A stretch of 39,378 nt of DNA from Gammaproteobacteria bacterium 53_120_T64 (GTDB taxonomy: Bacteria > Pseudomonadota > Gammaproteobacteria > Pseudomonadales > Porticoccaceae). Location: contig MAAT01000022.1 in assembly GCA_002162815.1 (NCBI GenBank), positions 1 to 39,378 on the forward strand, read 5' to 3'. Below the pieces are notes generated by a model. The model was not told the origin of the DNA and ran no database searches. It saw nothing but the letters and a program-made list of their open reading frames with translations. The first letter of the stretch is position 1; each line of letters starts with the position of its first letter. This document shows, piece after piece, positions 14,317-22,743 of this stretch. The position numbers were made by a program, and so were the translations under genes.

Positions 14317-14955
14317 ATGATCGACACGACGAAAGGCAAATTTATCAGCGTTGAAGGCACCGAGGGTGTCGGTAAAACCACCAATATTCGCTGCATTGAA
14401 AAGTGGCTTGAGGCGCGTGGCATTGCCTATATTGCCACTCGCGAACCCGGCGGCACCGCCCTGGGTGAAAAGATTCGCGCGCTGCTATTGGATAAAGATA
14501 ATAGCTGTATGGCGGCGAGTGCGGAGCTATTACTGATGTTTGCCGCCCGCGCTCAACACCTTCAAGAAAAAATTATCCCGGCCTTGGCGGCGGGCACCTG
14601 GGTACTCTGTGATCGCTTTACCGATGCTACCTATGCCTACCAAGGGTTTGGCCGCGGGCTCAACCGCGAGCACATTCAGCAACTTGAAACGCTGGTGCAG
14701 GCAGGCCTCCACCCGGACTTTACCTTGATTCTCGATATCGACCCCGAGCTGGGCATGTCGCGGGTGCGTGCCCGTGGCGAGCTCGATCGCTTTGAAAGCG
14801 AGGCGATGGCATTTTTCGATCGGGTGCGCGCGGGCTATCGCGAGCGCGCCGCTGAAAATCCAGCGCGCTATCACTTGGTCGATGCCTCTGCCCCCTTGGT
14901 TGTGGTGCAGGAACATATTGTCACCGCCCTAAATGCTTTTGTCGGAGAGGGTTGA
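14317..14955 (+). CDS. tmk: Thymidylate kinase
   Basis: A 212-residue enzyme phosphorylating dTMP to dTDP. It shows the P-loop EGTEGVGKTT (14-23), TREPGGT, the DRFTDATYAYQGFGRG substrate loop and a LID with RARGELDRFE. Its TGA overlaps the ATG of holB by one base (TGATG), which indicates translational coupling. Confidence 0.97.
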   Translation: MIDTTKGKFISVEGTEGVGKTTNIRCIEKWLEARGIAYIATREPGGTALGEKIRALLLDKDNSCMAASAELLLMFAARAQHLQEKIIPALAAGTWVLCDRFTDATYAYQGFGRGLNREHIQQLETLVQAGLHPDFTLILDIDPELGMSRVRARGELDRFESEAMAFFDRVRAGYRERAAENPARYHLVDASAPLVVVQEHIVTALNAFVGEG

Positions 14956-15914
14956 TGGCCGTTTCTAGCTCGTCTGCCTTGTCACTGGATCAGACCCTGC
15001 CTTGGCAAGATGAGCAGTGGCAGCAGTTTTGTCGTCTGCTCAATAGCCAGCGCCTGCCCCACGCCATATTGCTCAGCGGCGCCGAGGATACTGGTAAGCG
15101 CCACTTCGCCGAGCGCTTTATACAGCGCCTGTTTTGCATTAGTCCGGTCGACGATGTGGCCTGCGGTGAATGTAAACAGTGTCGTTTGTATCTCAGTGGC
15201 GCGCACCCAGACTTTAAGCGGGTGGTGCCCGAGGCTGCCGGTAAAGCGATTTCTATCAATGCGATCCGAGAGCTCTCCGAATTTTCCGTAATTACCGCCC
15301 ATCAACAGAGCTGGAAGGTGGCGCTGGTGGCGCCGGTTGAGGCGATGACCTTGAATGCCGCGAATGCCTTCCTTAAAACGCTGGAGGAGCCGCGCGAAAA
15401 AACCCTTTTGCTATTGGTACACGATCAACTGGCCCCGGTGTTACCCACCATTCGCAGCCGCTGTCGCGTGTTCAGTCAGGGCCTGCCGCCGCCAGCGCTG
15501 GTGCGCGACTGGTTAGTGGGCGAGCTGGGGGGTGCCAGCGCCACGGTTGACAAGCTATTGGCGCGAGCGGGGGGGCGACCCCTGCGTGCGCTGAGTTTTG
15601 CCGAAGCCAATACCCTCGATGATATCGCTCGCTTTGAGGGGGTACTGCAACAGGTACAGACGGGTGAAGCGGCGCCGGTATCGGCCGCAGCGGCCTACGA
15701 GGGTCAGCCCTTGAGCCAGCTATTGGAGTGGTTAATGAGTTATTACTGCCGTCAATTGATCAGCGCTGCGCAGGGCGGCGGCCGTGCCGAGCCCCGACAA
15801 TTTGTGTTTTATGACCTGCTGTTGTCGACCCGCAAGATGCTGGAAAGTAAGAGCAATTTAAACCCGCAGCTGGTGTTAGAAGAACTGTTTCTCAGTTTAA
15901 GTCAGTCGACTTAG
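14955..15914 (+). CDS. holB: DNA polymerase III delta' subunit
   Basis: A 319-residue clamp-loader subunit. The zinc-module cysteines C61, C70, C73 and C76 keep the same 9-3-3 spacing as E. coli delta'. The Walker A region (GAEDTGKRH) is non-consensus, as expected for a subunit that does not hydrolyse ATP. NAFLKTLEEP and LPTIRSRC are the usual sensor and arginine-finger motifs. It is coupled to tmk and followed by pilZ and tatD, the Pseudomonas arrangement. Confidence 0.95.
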   Translation: MAVSSSSALSLDQTLPWQDEQWQQFCRLLNSQRLPHAILLSGAEDTGKRHFAERFIQRLFCISPVDDVACGECKQCRLYLSGAHPDFKRVVPEAAGKAISINAIRELSEFSVITAHQQSWKVALVAPVEAMTLNAANAFLKTLEEPREKTLLLLVHDQLAPVLPTIRSRCRVFSQGLPPPALVRDWLVGELGGASATVDKLLARAGGRPLRALSFAEANTLDDIARFEGVLQQVQTGEAAPVSAAAAYEGQPLSQLLEWLMSYYCRQLISAAQGGGRAEPRQFVFYDLLLSTRKMLESKSNLNPQLVLEELFLSLSQST

Positions 15915-15995
15915 CCAACGTTTGCCGGGGTCTTAACGGTCTCAGGCCGCCTGTGTTACCCTGCCCTCTTAACCACACAGTGTCACTATTTGCCT

Positions 15996-16337
15996 ATGAG
16001 AGGGATTCGCAGCGGTATTCTCAATCTTTCCCTGAAAGATGCCGATGAATTGTATGCCTGCTATATGCCCTTCGTGGAAAATGGTGGCTTGTTTATCCCC
16101 TCCCGCAAACAGTTTTCCATTGGTGATGAAGTTTTCGTCCTGCTCGAACTGATGGAAGAGGACGATAAGTTGCCCCTTACTGGCAAGGTGATTTGGGTGA
16201 CGCCGAAGGGTACGTCGGGCAATCGCAAACAGGGTGTGGGCATTCAGTTCCCCGCCGAGAGCACCCAGGTGGTACAGCGCATTGAAACCTATTTGGCGGG
16301 TTTGCTAAGCTCGGGTCGGCCTACCAATACTCTGTAG
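15996..16337 (+). CDS. pilZ: PilZ-type protein for type IV pilus function
   Basis: A protein of about 113 residues closely matching the stand-alone PilZ of Pseudomonas (SGILNLSLKD, YMPFVENGGLFIP, GKVIWVTPKG, GIQF, IETYLAG). This subfamily is needed for type IV pilus biogenesis. It lacks the RxxxR c-di-GMP-binding motif, so it is not expected to bind the nucleotide itself. I chose ATG 15996 over TTG 15990. No clear Shine-Dalgarno is seen, and no pilus structural genes are in the window. Confidence 0.93.
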   Translation: MRGIRSGILNLSLKDADELYACYMPFVENGGLFIPSRKQFSIGDEVFVLLELMEEDDKLPLTGKVIWVTPKGTSGNRKQGVGIQFPAESTQVVQRIETYLAGLLSSGRPTNTL

Positions 16338-16407
16338 TTCTACTCTATTCCTGCCCGCCCTTTTCGATAGTACCTTTTTTTAAATCTCCCTCGATGAGCT
16401 TTTCTTC

Positions 16408-17214
16408 ATGGTAACTTCTTCTCTTTCGGTCAAGCCTCCTCTACTGGTGGATTCTCACTGTCATCTCGATCACCTCGATCTCGCGCCCTACGACGGTTGT
16501 CTCGAAAAGCTGCTCGCTGCGACCACAGCCTGTGGCGTTGGCCGCGTCTTGACGGTGGGTATCGACCTTGAATCCTCACGCCAGCAGGTGGCGATGAGTG
16601 GCCAGCTGCCTGGAGTCTACGCCTCCGTCGGCGTACACCCGATGAATGCCGAGACTCATGCCCTGCCCGAGGTCGCTGAGCTTCGCGAGCTGGCTCAGGG
16701 CGAACGCGTGATAGCCATCGGCGAAACCGGTCTCGATCGCCACTATGGCGACGACACCATGGACTGGCAGCGTGAAAGCTTTATTCGCCATGCCGAAGTT
16801 GCCCGCGCCTGTGCTAAACCTTTAATTATTCACACCCGGGATGCTCAGCAGGAAACCCTGGCGATGATCGAAGAGCACGTTGACCCGGCCTGTGCCGGTG
16901 TTCTGCATTGCTTTACGGAAAGCTGGGAGATGGCGCAGGCGGCCATGGCGATGAATTTCTATCTGTCATTTTCCGGCATTGTTACCTTTAAAAATGCCAC
17001 GGCGCTGCGTGAGGTGGTGGCGAAGGTGCCCCTCGATCGATTATTGGTGGAAACGGATTCACCCTGGCTGGCCCCGGTGCCCCATCGCGGTAAAAAAAAT
17101 GAGCCGCGTTTTGTGGTGGAAGTGGCTCAGTGCGTGGCCGACATCAAGGGCATTGCCTTTGCGGACTTGGCTCGGGCCAGCAGTGATAACTTCGATCGTT
17201 TGTTTAACCTTTAA
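16408..17214 (+). CDS. ycfH: TatD-family metal-dependent hydrolase/DNase (YcfH type)
   Basis: A 268-residue TIM-barrel hydrolase. Metal ligands are visible: DSHCHLDHLD near the start, the glutamate in AIGETGLD, the histidine in PLIIHTRDA, the HCF motif in VLHCFTES and the aspartate in LLVETDSPWLAP. Relatives are 3'-5' exonucleases or D-aminoacyl-tRNA-type hydrolases; position after holB-pilZ marks it as the YcfH orthologue. The exact substrate is uncertain. Confidence 0.9.
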   Translation: MVTSSLSVKPPLLVDSHCHLDHLDLAPYDGCLEKLLAATTACGVGRVLTVGIDLESSRQQVAMSGQLPGVYASVGVHPMNAETHALPEVAELRELAQGERVIAIGETGLDRHYGDDTMDWQRESFIRHAEVARACAKPLIIHTRDAQQETLAMIEEHVDPACAGVLHCFTESWEMAQAAMAMNFYLSFSGIVTFKNATALREVVAKVPLDRLLVETDSPWLAPVPHRGKKNEPRFVVEVAQCVADIKGIAFADLARASSDNFDRLFNL

Positions 17215-17230
17215 GTCGCTTTAACCTGCA

Positions 17231-17247
17231 AGCCTCTGCGAGAGGCT
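17231..17247. terminator. Hairpin between convergent tatD-type and patatin genes
   Basis: AGCCTCT, loop GCG, AGAGGCT: a perfect 7-bp stem in the 47-bp gap between convergent genes. There is no T-run on either strand, so an intrinsic terminator role is only likely from position. Confidence 0.4.
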
Positions 17248-17261
17248 GGCGAGGGATGGCG

Positions 17262-18413
17262 CTATTCGAGGCCAAAAAAGGCTTCGATTTCTTCTTTTTG
17301 TGCCATTGCATCGGCGTAACCCAATTTAATCAGTCGGCGACAAAAGCCCGGCTCGAAGAGTAGATAGCTGGTGGCACTGCTACCCCCACCTTTCTTGGTG
17401 GCACCGATGGCACGCAAAAATAACTTTACGGTTTGGGGTAATTCGTGGAAGTGTTCCTGGGCAATTTCGTCGATCGGTGTCGAGGGTGAGATACACAGGT
17501 GATCAATAAATTTTAGGGAGCTGTCATTCTTTTCTTCCTTGCCCTGACAAGAGCCTTCGCTTGTCTCTGCAGTACGGGATTGCACCAATTTATTGATTGC
17601 TTCCAGGGTCTCAATATCACTCTCGATGGAGTCGATAAAAGCGCTGTTGAGTAGATGGCCCACCATTTGTGCGAAGGAGGGTGAATGGCGTGGACTGTTC
17701 TCCACATTGTGATGGCTGGGGTTATCGCTGACGCCAATAATAAAAATGCGGTCGGCGCCGAGGTGTAGGGCGGGACTGAGGGGTTTCAGTTGGCGCATCG
17801 CACCATCGCCGTAGTAGCGTGAGTCGATGGCCTTGGCCGGAAAAATTAAGGGAATGGCGGAAGACGCCATCAGGTGATCGACAGTCAAGCCGGTGCGAAT
17901 ACCATGGCGACGGCTGCGCTGCCAGCAGTCGTGATTGCCCTGAAAAAAGGTTGCCGATTGTCCGGTCTCATAGTCCATGGAGGTGGTACTGACGGCCATC
18001 AAGTCACCGCTGAGGATGGCTTCGTCGATATGGCGAAAACGTACGTAGTTGCTGAGTAGGTGTTGCAGGGGACTATTGTCGAGCAGCGCCACGGAGCGAC
18101 CGATGCCGTAGCCACTGTGGAGTAGTGATAGACCCAGGCGCAGGGTGTTTTTCATCACCCCCCAGACATCGGTGCGGTAAATATCCCCGGCGTGCATATT
18201 GCGCCAGATGGCCTCGAGTTTGCGCGCCCGCAAGCGGAAGGGGCCGGGGCGCCCGGCAATGGCCAAGGCGTTAATGGCGCCGGCGGAAGTGCCGCAGATA
18301 ATCGGAAAGGGATTGTGGCAGTGGCGTGGCAATACTTCGGACAGCGCCTTGAGCACGCCGACTTGATAGGCGGCGCGAGCACCGCCGCCGGATAAAACCA
18401 AAGCTGTTGTCAT
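17262..18413 (-). CDS. Patatin-like phospholipase
   Basis: A 383-residue serine lipase of the patatin family. It shows the oxyanion loop SGGGARAAYQVGVL (8-21), the nucleophile S43 in GTSAG, and the dyad aspartate D203 in GDGAMRQ. There is no signal peptide, so it is probably cytosolic or membrane-peripheral rather than the secreted ExoU type. The C-terminal ~130 residues are helical and unassigned. It shares its strand with the flavodoxin gene, 42 bp upstream, so the two may be co-transcribed. Its natural lipid substrate is unknown. Confidence 0.9.
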   Translation of the reverse strand: MTTALVLSGGGARAAYQVGVLKALSEVLPRHCHNPFPIICGTSAGAINALAIAGRPGPFRLRARKLEAIWRNMHAGDIYRTDVWGVMKNTLRLGLSLLHSGYGIGRSVALLDNSPLQHLLSNYVRFRHIDEAILSGDLMAVSTTSMDYETGQSATFFQGNHDCWQRSRRHGIRTGLTVDHLMASSAIPLIFPAKAIDSRYYGDGAMRQLKPLSPALHLGADRIFIIGVSDNPSHHNVENSPRHSPSFAQMVGHLLNSAFIDSIESDIETLEAINKLVQSRTAETSEGSCQGKEEKNDSSLKFIDHLCISPSTPIDEIAQEHFHELPQTVKLFLRAIGATKKGGGSSATSYLLFEPGFCRRLIKLGYADAMAQKEEIEAFFGLE

Positions 18414-18455
18414 ATTCCCTGTGCCTAATTTTGTTGCTCATTGGTGTATTAACGC

Positions 18456-18911
18456 TTAGAAAATACCCATCGCCAGTCCCGCTGCCATGCTCAGGCCGAG
18501 TTCGCGACATTGCTGCAGGTGCTGCTGGTTAACCTCTCCCTTGGCGATCACCGGTTCGGCGACGCGGCGCAGGGGATAGCCCCGGACAATGCGCTCGATC
18601 TCTCGCACCGCGCCGCTGCCGTCATTGCCGGCGCTGACAAACACGCCATAGGGCAGGTTGATGTGATGGGGCTCGGCCGGATAATAGGTGCGGTCAAAGA
18701 AATCCTTTAGGGCGCCGCTCATGTAGCCAAAGTTTTCCGGCGTGCCAAAGAGTAAACCATCGGCCGCGAGCAAGTCGTCGAGACCGGCATTAAAGGCGGT
18801 TTTTATGCTGACAGTGAGACCTTCTTCCTCTTTGGCTCCGGCGTGGACAGCCTCGGCAAGTTGTTGAGTATTGCCGCTTTGGCTGTGGTAAATGATGATT
18901 AAATGCTTCAT
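18456..18911 (-). CDS. Flavodoxin-like protein / NAD(P)H-dependent reductase
   Basis: A 151-residue single-domain protein. The FMN phosphate loop is HSQSGNTQQLAE near the N-terminus, GTPENFGYMSGALKDFFDR matches the isoalloxazine loop of WrbA/flavodoxin relatives, and SAGNDGSGA is a second flavin-contact loop. It resembles small FMN reductases more than electron-carrier flavodoxins. The substrate is not readable. It is transcribed away from comEC across a short gap that contains an inverted repeat. Confidence 0.85.
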   Translation of the reverse strand: MKHLIIIYHSQSGNTQQLAEAVHAGAKEEEGLTVSIKTAFNAGLDDLLAADGLLFGTPENFGYMSGALKDFFDRTYYPAEPHHINLPYGVFVSAGNDGSGAVREIERIVRGYPLRRVAEPVIAKGEVNQQHLQQCRELGLSMAAGLAMGIF

Positions 18912-18919
18912 CCCCTAAG

Positions 18920-18956
18920 GCTAAGCAATCTTCGCCGTCGATGCAAAGTGCTTAGC
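18920..18956. promoter_or_regulatory. Inverted repeat in divergent promoter region
   Basis: GCTAAGCA (18920-18927) and TGCTTAGC (18949-18956) form a perfect 8-bp dyad with a 21-bp spacer, in the 72-bp gap between the flavodoxin and comEC starts. It may be an operator shared by both promoters. Confidence 0.4.
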
Positions 18957-18983
18957 AGGTAAACCCAGCTACACTGTAAAACC

Positions 18984-21452
18984 ATGCGACAAGGATGTGG
19001 TATGCGGCTTTATTTACTGGCATTTTCCGTCGCGGTACTCTCATCGGCGGCTTGGTCCTGTCTTTCTTTATTCGAATTCTGCTGGTCTTGCGGGCCCTTT
19101 TTAGCGCAGTTGTCGCTGGTTTTTCTCGCATCCGGTGTTTGGTGTCTGTATCGGCGTTGCTGTCCCTTTTTCATCCGTGTCACATGGGTCTTTGCCGCTG
19201 GGCTGGTCTGGGCGGCTGTGTGGGGTGCTTGGATGCAAGCGCAGCAGTTGCCTCTGGCACTGGATAAAACAGACTATGTATTATTGGGCGTGGTGCGTGA
19301 TGTGCCTCATCAGAACAGCTTGCGCAGTCGTTTCGTGGTGGAAATAGAGGCCATTGAGGCCCTTGGCGACGTGTCGCCGTTAGCTGTACAGCCTGGCGAT
19401 TTACAGCGAGTGATACTTAGTTGGTACGGTGGCGAGCCGGTGCGCCCGGGTGAGCGTTGGCAATTCACGGTCAGGCTACGAAGCCCTCGGGGTTTTGCCA
19501 ATCCCGGGGGCTTCGACTATGCCGGTTGGTTGTTTCATCGACAGGTTTCCGCGACGGGCTATATTCGCGCCAAGGGGGTGAATAAAAAACTCGCACAAAC
19601 CGGGCAATATTCCATCGATCAATTCCGCTGGGCGGTGCTCGAAAAAATTGCCACGCTGCAGGTGAATAGCGCCAGTAAAGCCTTATTGGCAGCCTTGACC
19701 GTTGGCGATAAGCAGGGCCTCGATAGCGAGACCTGGATGCAGATGCGTCTTACCGGCACCGTGCATTTGGCCGTGGTCTCGGGTTTACATATTGGTATGG
19801 TCGCCGGTTTGGGGATGTTGCTGGGCAATTTTTTGGGGCGCTGCCTCACGGCACTGGGGGCGGGGGTGAGTCGCCAGCAAGTGGCGGTCGTAGTCGGCGG
19901 CGGGCTAGCCCTGAGCTATGCCTTGCTGGCGGGTTTTGGCCTATCCACTCAGCGGGCTTTAATTATGTTGTCGGTATTTTTACTGGCGACCTTACTGAAG
20001 CGCAAATTGCGGCCCGAATTAGCACTGCTGTGGGCACTGGCGCTCATCGCCGCGAGTGATCCGCTGGCGGCTCTGTCTTCGGGGTTTTGGTTGTCCTTTG
20101 GCGCGGTAGCCACTTTTTTACTGTGGTTTGTCCCGCGCCCACGAGCGAGTTATTTACGGGATTTATGCAGCGCGCAGTGCATTATCTTTTTACCCTTGGC
20201 GGGATTACTGTCCTATTTTCAGGGCGAAATTTCATTGCTTAGCCCGCTGGTGAATTTACTCGCCATTCCCTGGTTGGGTATAGCGGTAGTGCCTTTGGCT
20301 TTACTCGGAATGTTGTTTCTGCCTTTATCGCCAGCACTAGCCTCGACCGTGTGGCAGGTGGCTGCCTGGCAACTGGAGGCCTTCGCCGCTGCGATGACTT
20401 ACTTGTCGCACTATGCCGACTTCTTTATGTGGTCATTGCCTGCCGGCCAGGGTGCCTTACTCAGTCTGGCGATGGTATTGGCGGGTGTACTGTTATTGAT
20501 GCCTAAGGGTTTGGGACTGCGCGCCATGGCAGTGGTCTTGCTGTTGGCGGTGGCACTGTCTGGTCAGTTTTTTTTAGATAGAGAGGGTGCTGAAAAGGGC
20601 GTGGTACCGGGTGAAGGGGGTTTTACGCTCGCGGTGCTAGATGTTGGGCAGGGTCTGAGCGTAGTGGCAACGCATCTTGGCCGGGCGGTGGTTTACGATA
20701 CGGGGCCCAAATACAGCGCCAGTTTTAATGCCGGTAGTGGCATCATTGCGCCCTATCTGCGCAGCCAGGGGGTGTCGAAACTCGATACTTTAATGTTGAG
20801 TCACGGTGACGCCGACCATGTCGGTGGCACACAGGGTTTACTTGAACACTTTAGTCCGGGGCAGATACTGGCCGGCCAGCCTCTTGAGCTGCCGATACAC
20901 GGTGTTGAACCCTGTTCAAACCAGCAAGATTTTTTAGCAAACCGGGAAACCGAGCAAAGCTGGCGGCGGGCGGGAGTAGTGTTTGAAATTGTTTACCCAG
21001 GGCCAGTCACCGCGCCACCGAAGCCAAGCGATGGCACCTCAAAACCTGAAAAACCACTCTCAGATAACGACAGTTCTTGTGTCCTGTTAATTCACTATCG
21101 TGGCCAAACGATTTTGCTGCCCGGTGATATTAGTGATGAGGTCGAAGCGAAATTACTGGCTCGGGCTGTGTTGCCGGCGCAGATCGATGTCTTAGTTGCA
21201 CCTCACCACGGCAGTCGTACATCGTCGAGTCCAGCCTTTGTCGAGCACCTGTTGCCAGGCCATGTGGTCTATGCGGCGGGTTTTAATCACCATTTTGGTC
21301 ACCCTGCGAAGGTGGTGGCCGAACGCTATCGGCGCCACGGTGCGAAAGCGTGGGTGACGGGGCAAGCGGGGGCGATAATTTTTACCTGGGATGGCGATGG
21401 GCAATTGCGCGTTCGTCGATGGCGCGAGCAGGCCCGGCGATACTGGCATTAA
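18984..21452 (+). CDS. comEC: DNA uptake channel ComEC/Rec2
   Basis: An 822-residue polytopic inner-membrane protein that passes single-stranded DNA into the cytoplasm during natural transformation. Order: N-terminal hydrophobic helices, a DUF4131/OB-like region (~60-200), the competence-domain helices (~220-500; VHLAVVSGLHIGMVAGLG is the signature), and a C-terminal metallo-beta-lactamase domain with LDVGQGLS, LSHGDADHVGG, LLPGDI and VAPHHGSRTSS. All metal-ligand motifs are intact, so the nuclease-like domain should be functional. ATG 19002 is an alternative start. It heads the comEC-exbB-exbD-msbA-lpxK-kdsB series known from Pseudomonas. Confidence 0.94.
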   Translation: MRQGCGMRLYLLAFSVAVLSSAAWSCLSLFEFCWSCGPFLAQLSLVFLASGVWCLYRRCCPFFIRVTWVFAAGLVWAAVWGAWMQAQQLPLALDKTDYVLLGVVRDVPHQNSLRSRFVVEIEAIEALGDVSPLAVQPGDLQRVILSWYGGEPVRPGERWQFTVRLRSPRGFANPGGFDYAGWLFHRQVSATGYIRAKGVNKKLAQTGQYSIDQFRWAVLEKIATLQVNSASKALLAALTVGDKQGLDSETWMQMRLTGTVHLAVVSGLHIGMVAGLGMLLGNFLGRCLTALGAGVSRQQVAVVVGGGLALSYALLAGFGLSTQRALIMLSVFLLATLLKRKLRPELALLWALALIAASDPLAALSSGFWLSFGAVATFLLWFVPRPRASYLRDLCSAQCIIFLPLAGLLSYFQGEISLLSPLVNLLAIPWLGIAVVPLALLGMLFLPLSPALASTVWQVAAWQLEAFAAAMTYLSHYADFFMWSLPAGQGALLSLAMVLAGVLLLMPKGLGLRAMAVVLLLAVALSGQFFLDREGAEKGVVPGEGGFTLAVLDVGQGLSVVATHLGRAVVYDTGPKYSASFNAGSGIIAPYLRSQGVSKLDTLMLSHGDADHVGGTQGLLEHFSPGQILAGQPLELPIHGVEPCSNQQDFLANRETEQSWRRAGVVFEIVYPGPVTAPPKPSDGTSKPEKPLSDNDSSCVLLIHYRGQTILLPGDISDEVEAKLLARAVLPAQIDVLVAPHHGSRTSSSPAFVEHLLPGHVVYAAGFNHHFGHPAKVVAERYRRHGAKAWVTGQAGAIIFTWDGDGQLRVRRWREQARRYWH

Positions 21453-21572
21453 GCGGGAATGGCAATAGTTTTACGCGGCTCTAGTAATGGACGATTACGC
21501 GAACTGAGGGTTTATTTTGTGGTTCAGGGTTGTGGTAAGGTGAGAATAATTTTTCGGACGGGGGAATAATAA

Positions 21573-22265
21573 GTGTACGACTTGGTACTTGCCGGTGGCT
21601 GGTTGATGCTGCCATTAATTGTATGTTCGTTGGCGGTGGCGGTTATAACCGTCGAACGTTTTATCGCCCTGCGCACCAATAAGGTGACGCCCGATAATTT
21701 ATTGGCCCAGGTTTGGCACTGGCTCAAACATGAGGAAGTGACGGCGGAAAAATTACTGGAGTTGCGCACCTCATCGCCTCTGGGTCGCATTCTCGCCGCT
21801 GGCTTGAGTAATTCCAGCCATGGGCGAGAGGTGATGCGCGACAGTATCGAAGAGGCCGCGACACAGGTGGTACATAAGTTGGAGCGCTATCTGTCGCCCC
21901 TTGGCACCATCGCTGCTATCACGCCATTAATTGGTTTACTCGGTACAGTGGTGGGTATGATCAAGGTGTTTACCGCCATTATGTTACAGGGTACCGGCAA
22001 TGCCGGTATCTTGGCCGGTGGTATTTCCGAGGCCCTAATCACCACTGCAGCGGGTTTATCGGTGGCGATTCCCGCGGTTATTTGTCATCGCTATTTTGAA
22101 CGCCGTATTGATTCGCTGGTGGTGACGATGGAAGATCAGGCGATTAAACTGATCGACGCCCTGCACGGCGATCGGCCGGTGAGTGATGTGCAAGGAGTGC
22201 TTAAAAGTTCAGTCCAAGCTTCGAGTAAAGGGACGCAGGGCTCTAGCAAAGGCAAGAGCCAGTGA
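21573..22265 (+). CDS. exbB: ExbB/TolQ-type proton-channel protein
   Basis: A 230-residue membrane protein with three transmembrane segments: LAGGWLMLPLIVCSLAVAVITV near the start, then two helices around TPLIGLLGTVVGMIKVF and ALITTAAGLSVAIPAVI. The core GLLGTVxGM and TAAGLxVAIPA motifs define the MotA/TolQ/ExbB family. With ExbD it forms a proton-driven motor energising outer-membrane processes. The start is GTG 21573. Its stop overlaps the GTG of the exbD gene (GTGA). The partner in this context (TonB-, Tol- or LPS-related) is not known. Confidence 0.92.
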   Translation: MYDLVLAGGWLMLPLIVCSLAVAVITVERFIALRTNKVTPDNLLAQVWHWLKHEEVTAEKLLELRTSSPLGRILAAGLSNSSHGREVMRDSIEEAATQVVHKLERYLSPLGTIAAITPLIGLLGTVVGMIKVFTAIMLQGTGNAGILAGGISEALITTAAGLSVAIPAVICHRYFERRIDSLVVTMEDQAIKLIDALHGDRPVSDVQGVLKSSVQASSKGTQGSSKGKSQ

Positions 22266-22678
22266 AGTTCCGCCGCCAAAAAACCACCGATAACACGGTC
22301 AATGTGACGCCGCTGATCGATGTGGTGTTTTTACTGTTGATTTTTTTTATGGTCTCCACCACCTTTACCAAGGAAACCCACCTTTCGATTCATCTTCCCG
22401 AGGCAGAGGGCGAGCCGGTGGAGGCAGTGGCGGAGGCGATTGAAATTGGCATCGACGCAGAGGGACATTACTCGATCAATAATACGCCACTGGTGAATCA
22501 GAAAGTTCTCACCCTGATGAGAGGGCTCGACCAATTGGCCGAGGGCAACACGGATCGGCCGGTGACGATTCGTGCCGACGCCAAAGCCAGTCACCAAGCT
22601 GTAGTGACCGCGATGGATGCTGCGGGCCGCAGTGGCTTTGTGCATTTAAGTATCACCACCCAAAGCCCAGAAAAGTGA
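22262..22678 (+). CDS. exbD: ExbD/TolR-type protein
   Basis: A 138-residue protein with a short cytoplasmic start (MKFRRQKTTDNTVNVTPLID), one transmembrane helix holding the essential aspartate (TPLIDVVFLLLIFFMV) and a periplasmic domain ending HLSITTQ. GTG start, overlapping exbB by four bases. It forms the motor with ExbB. In Pseudomonas the same pair sits between comEC and lpxK. Confidence 0.93.
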   Translation: MKFRRQKTTDNTVNVTPLIDVVFLLLIFFMVSTTFTKETHLSIHLPEAEGEPVEAVAEAIEIGIDAEGHYSINNTPLVNQKVLTLMRGLDQLAEGNTDRPVTIRADAKASHQAVVTAMDAAGRSGFVHLSITTQSPEK

Positions 22679-22743
22679 GCCGGCAAGGCTAAATTTCTGT
22701 AGTATTTTTCCAAACCGCCAGACCCTCGTAGTAAAATCCCCCT

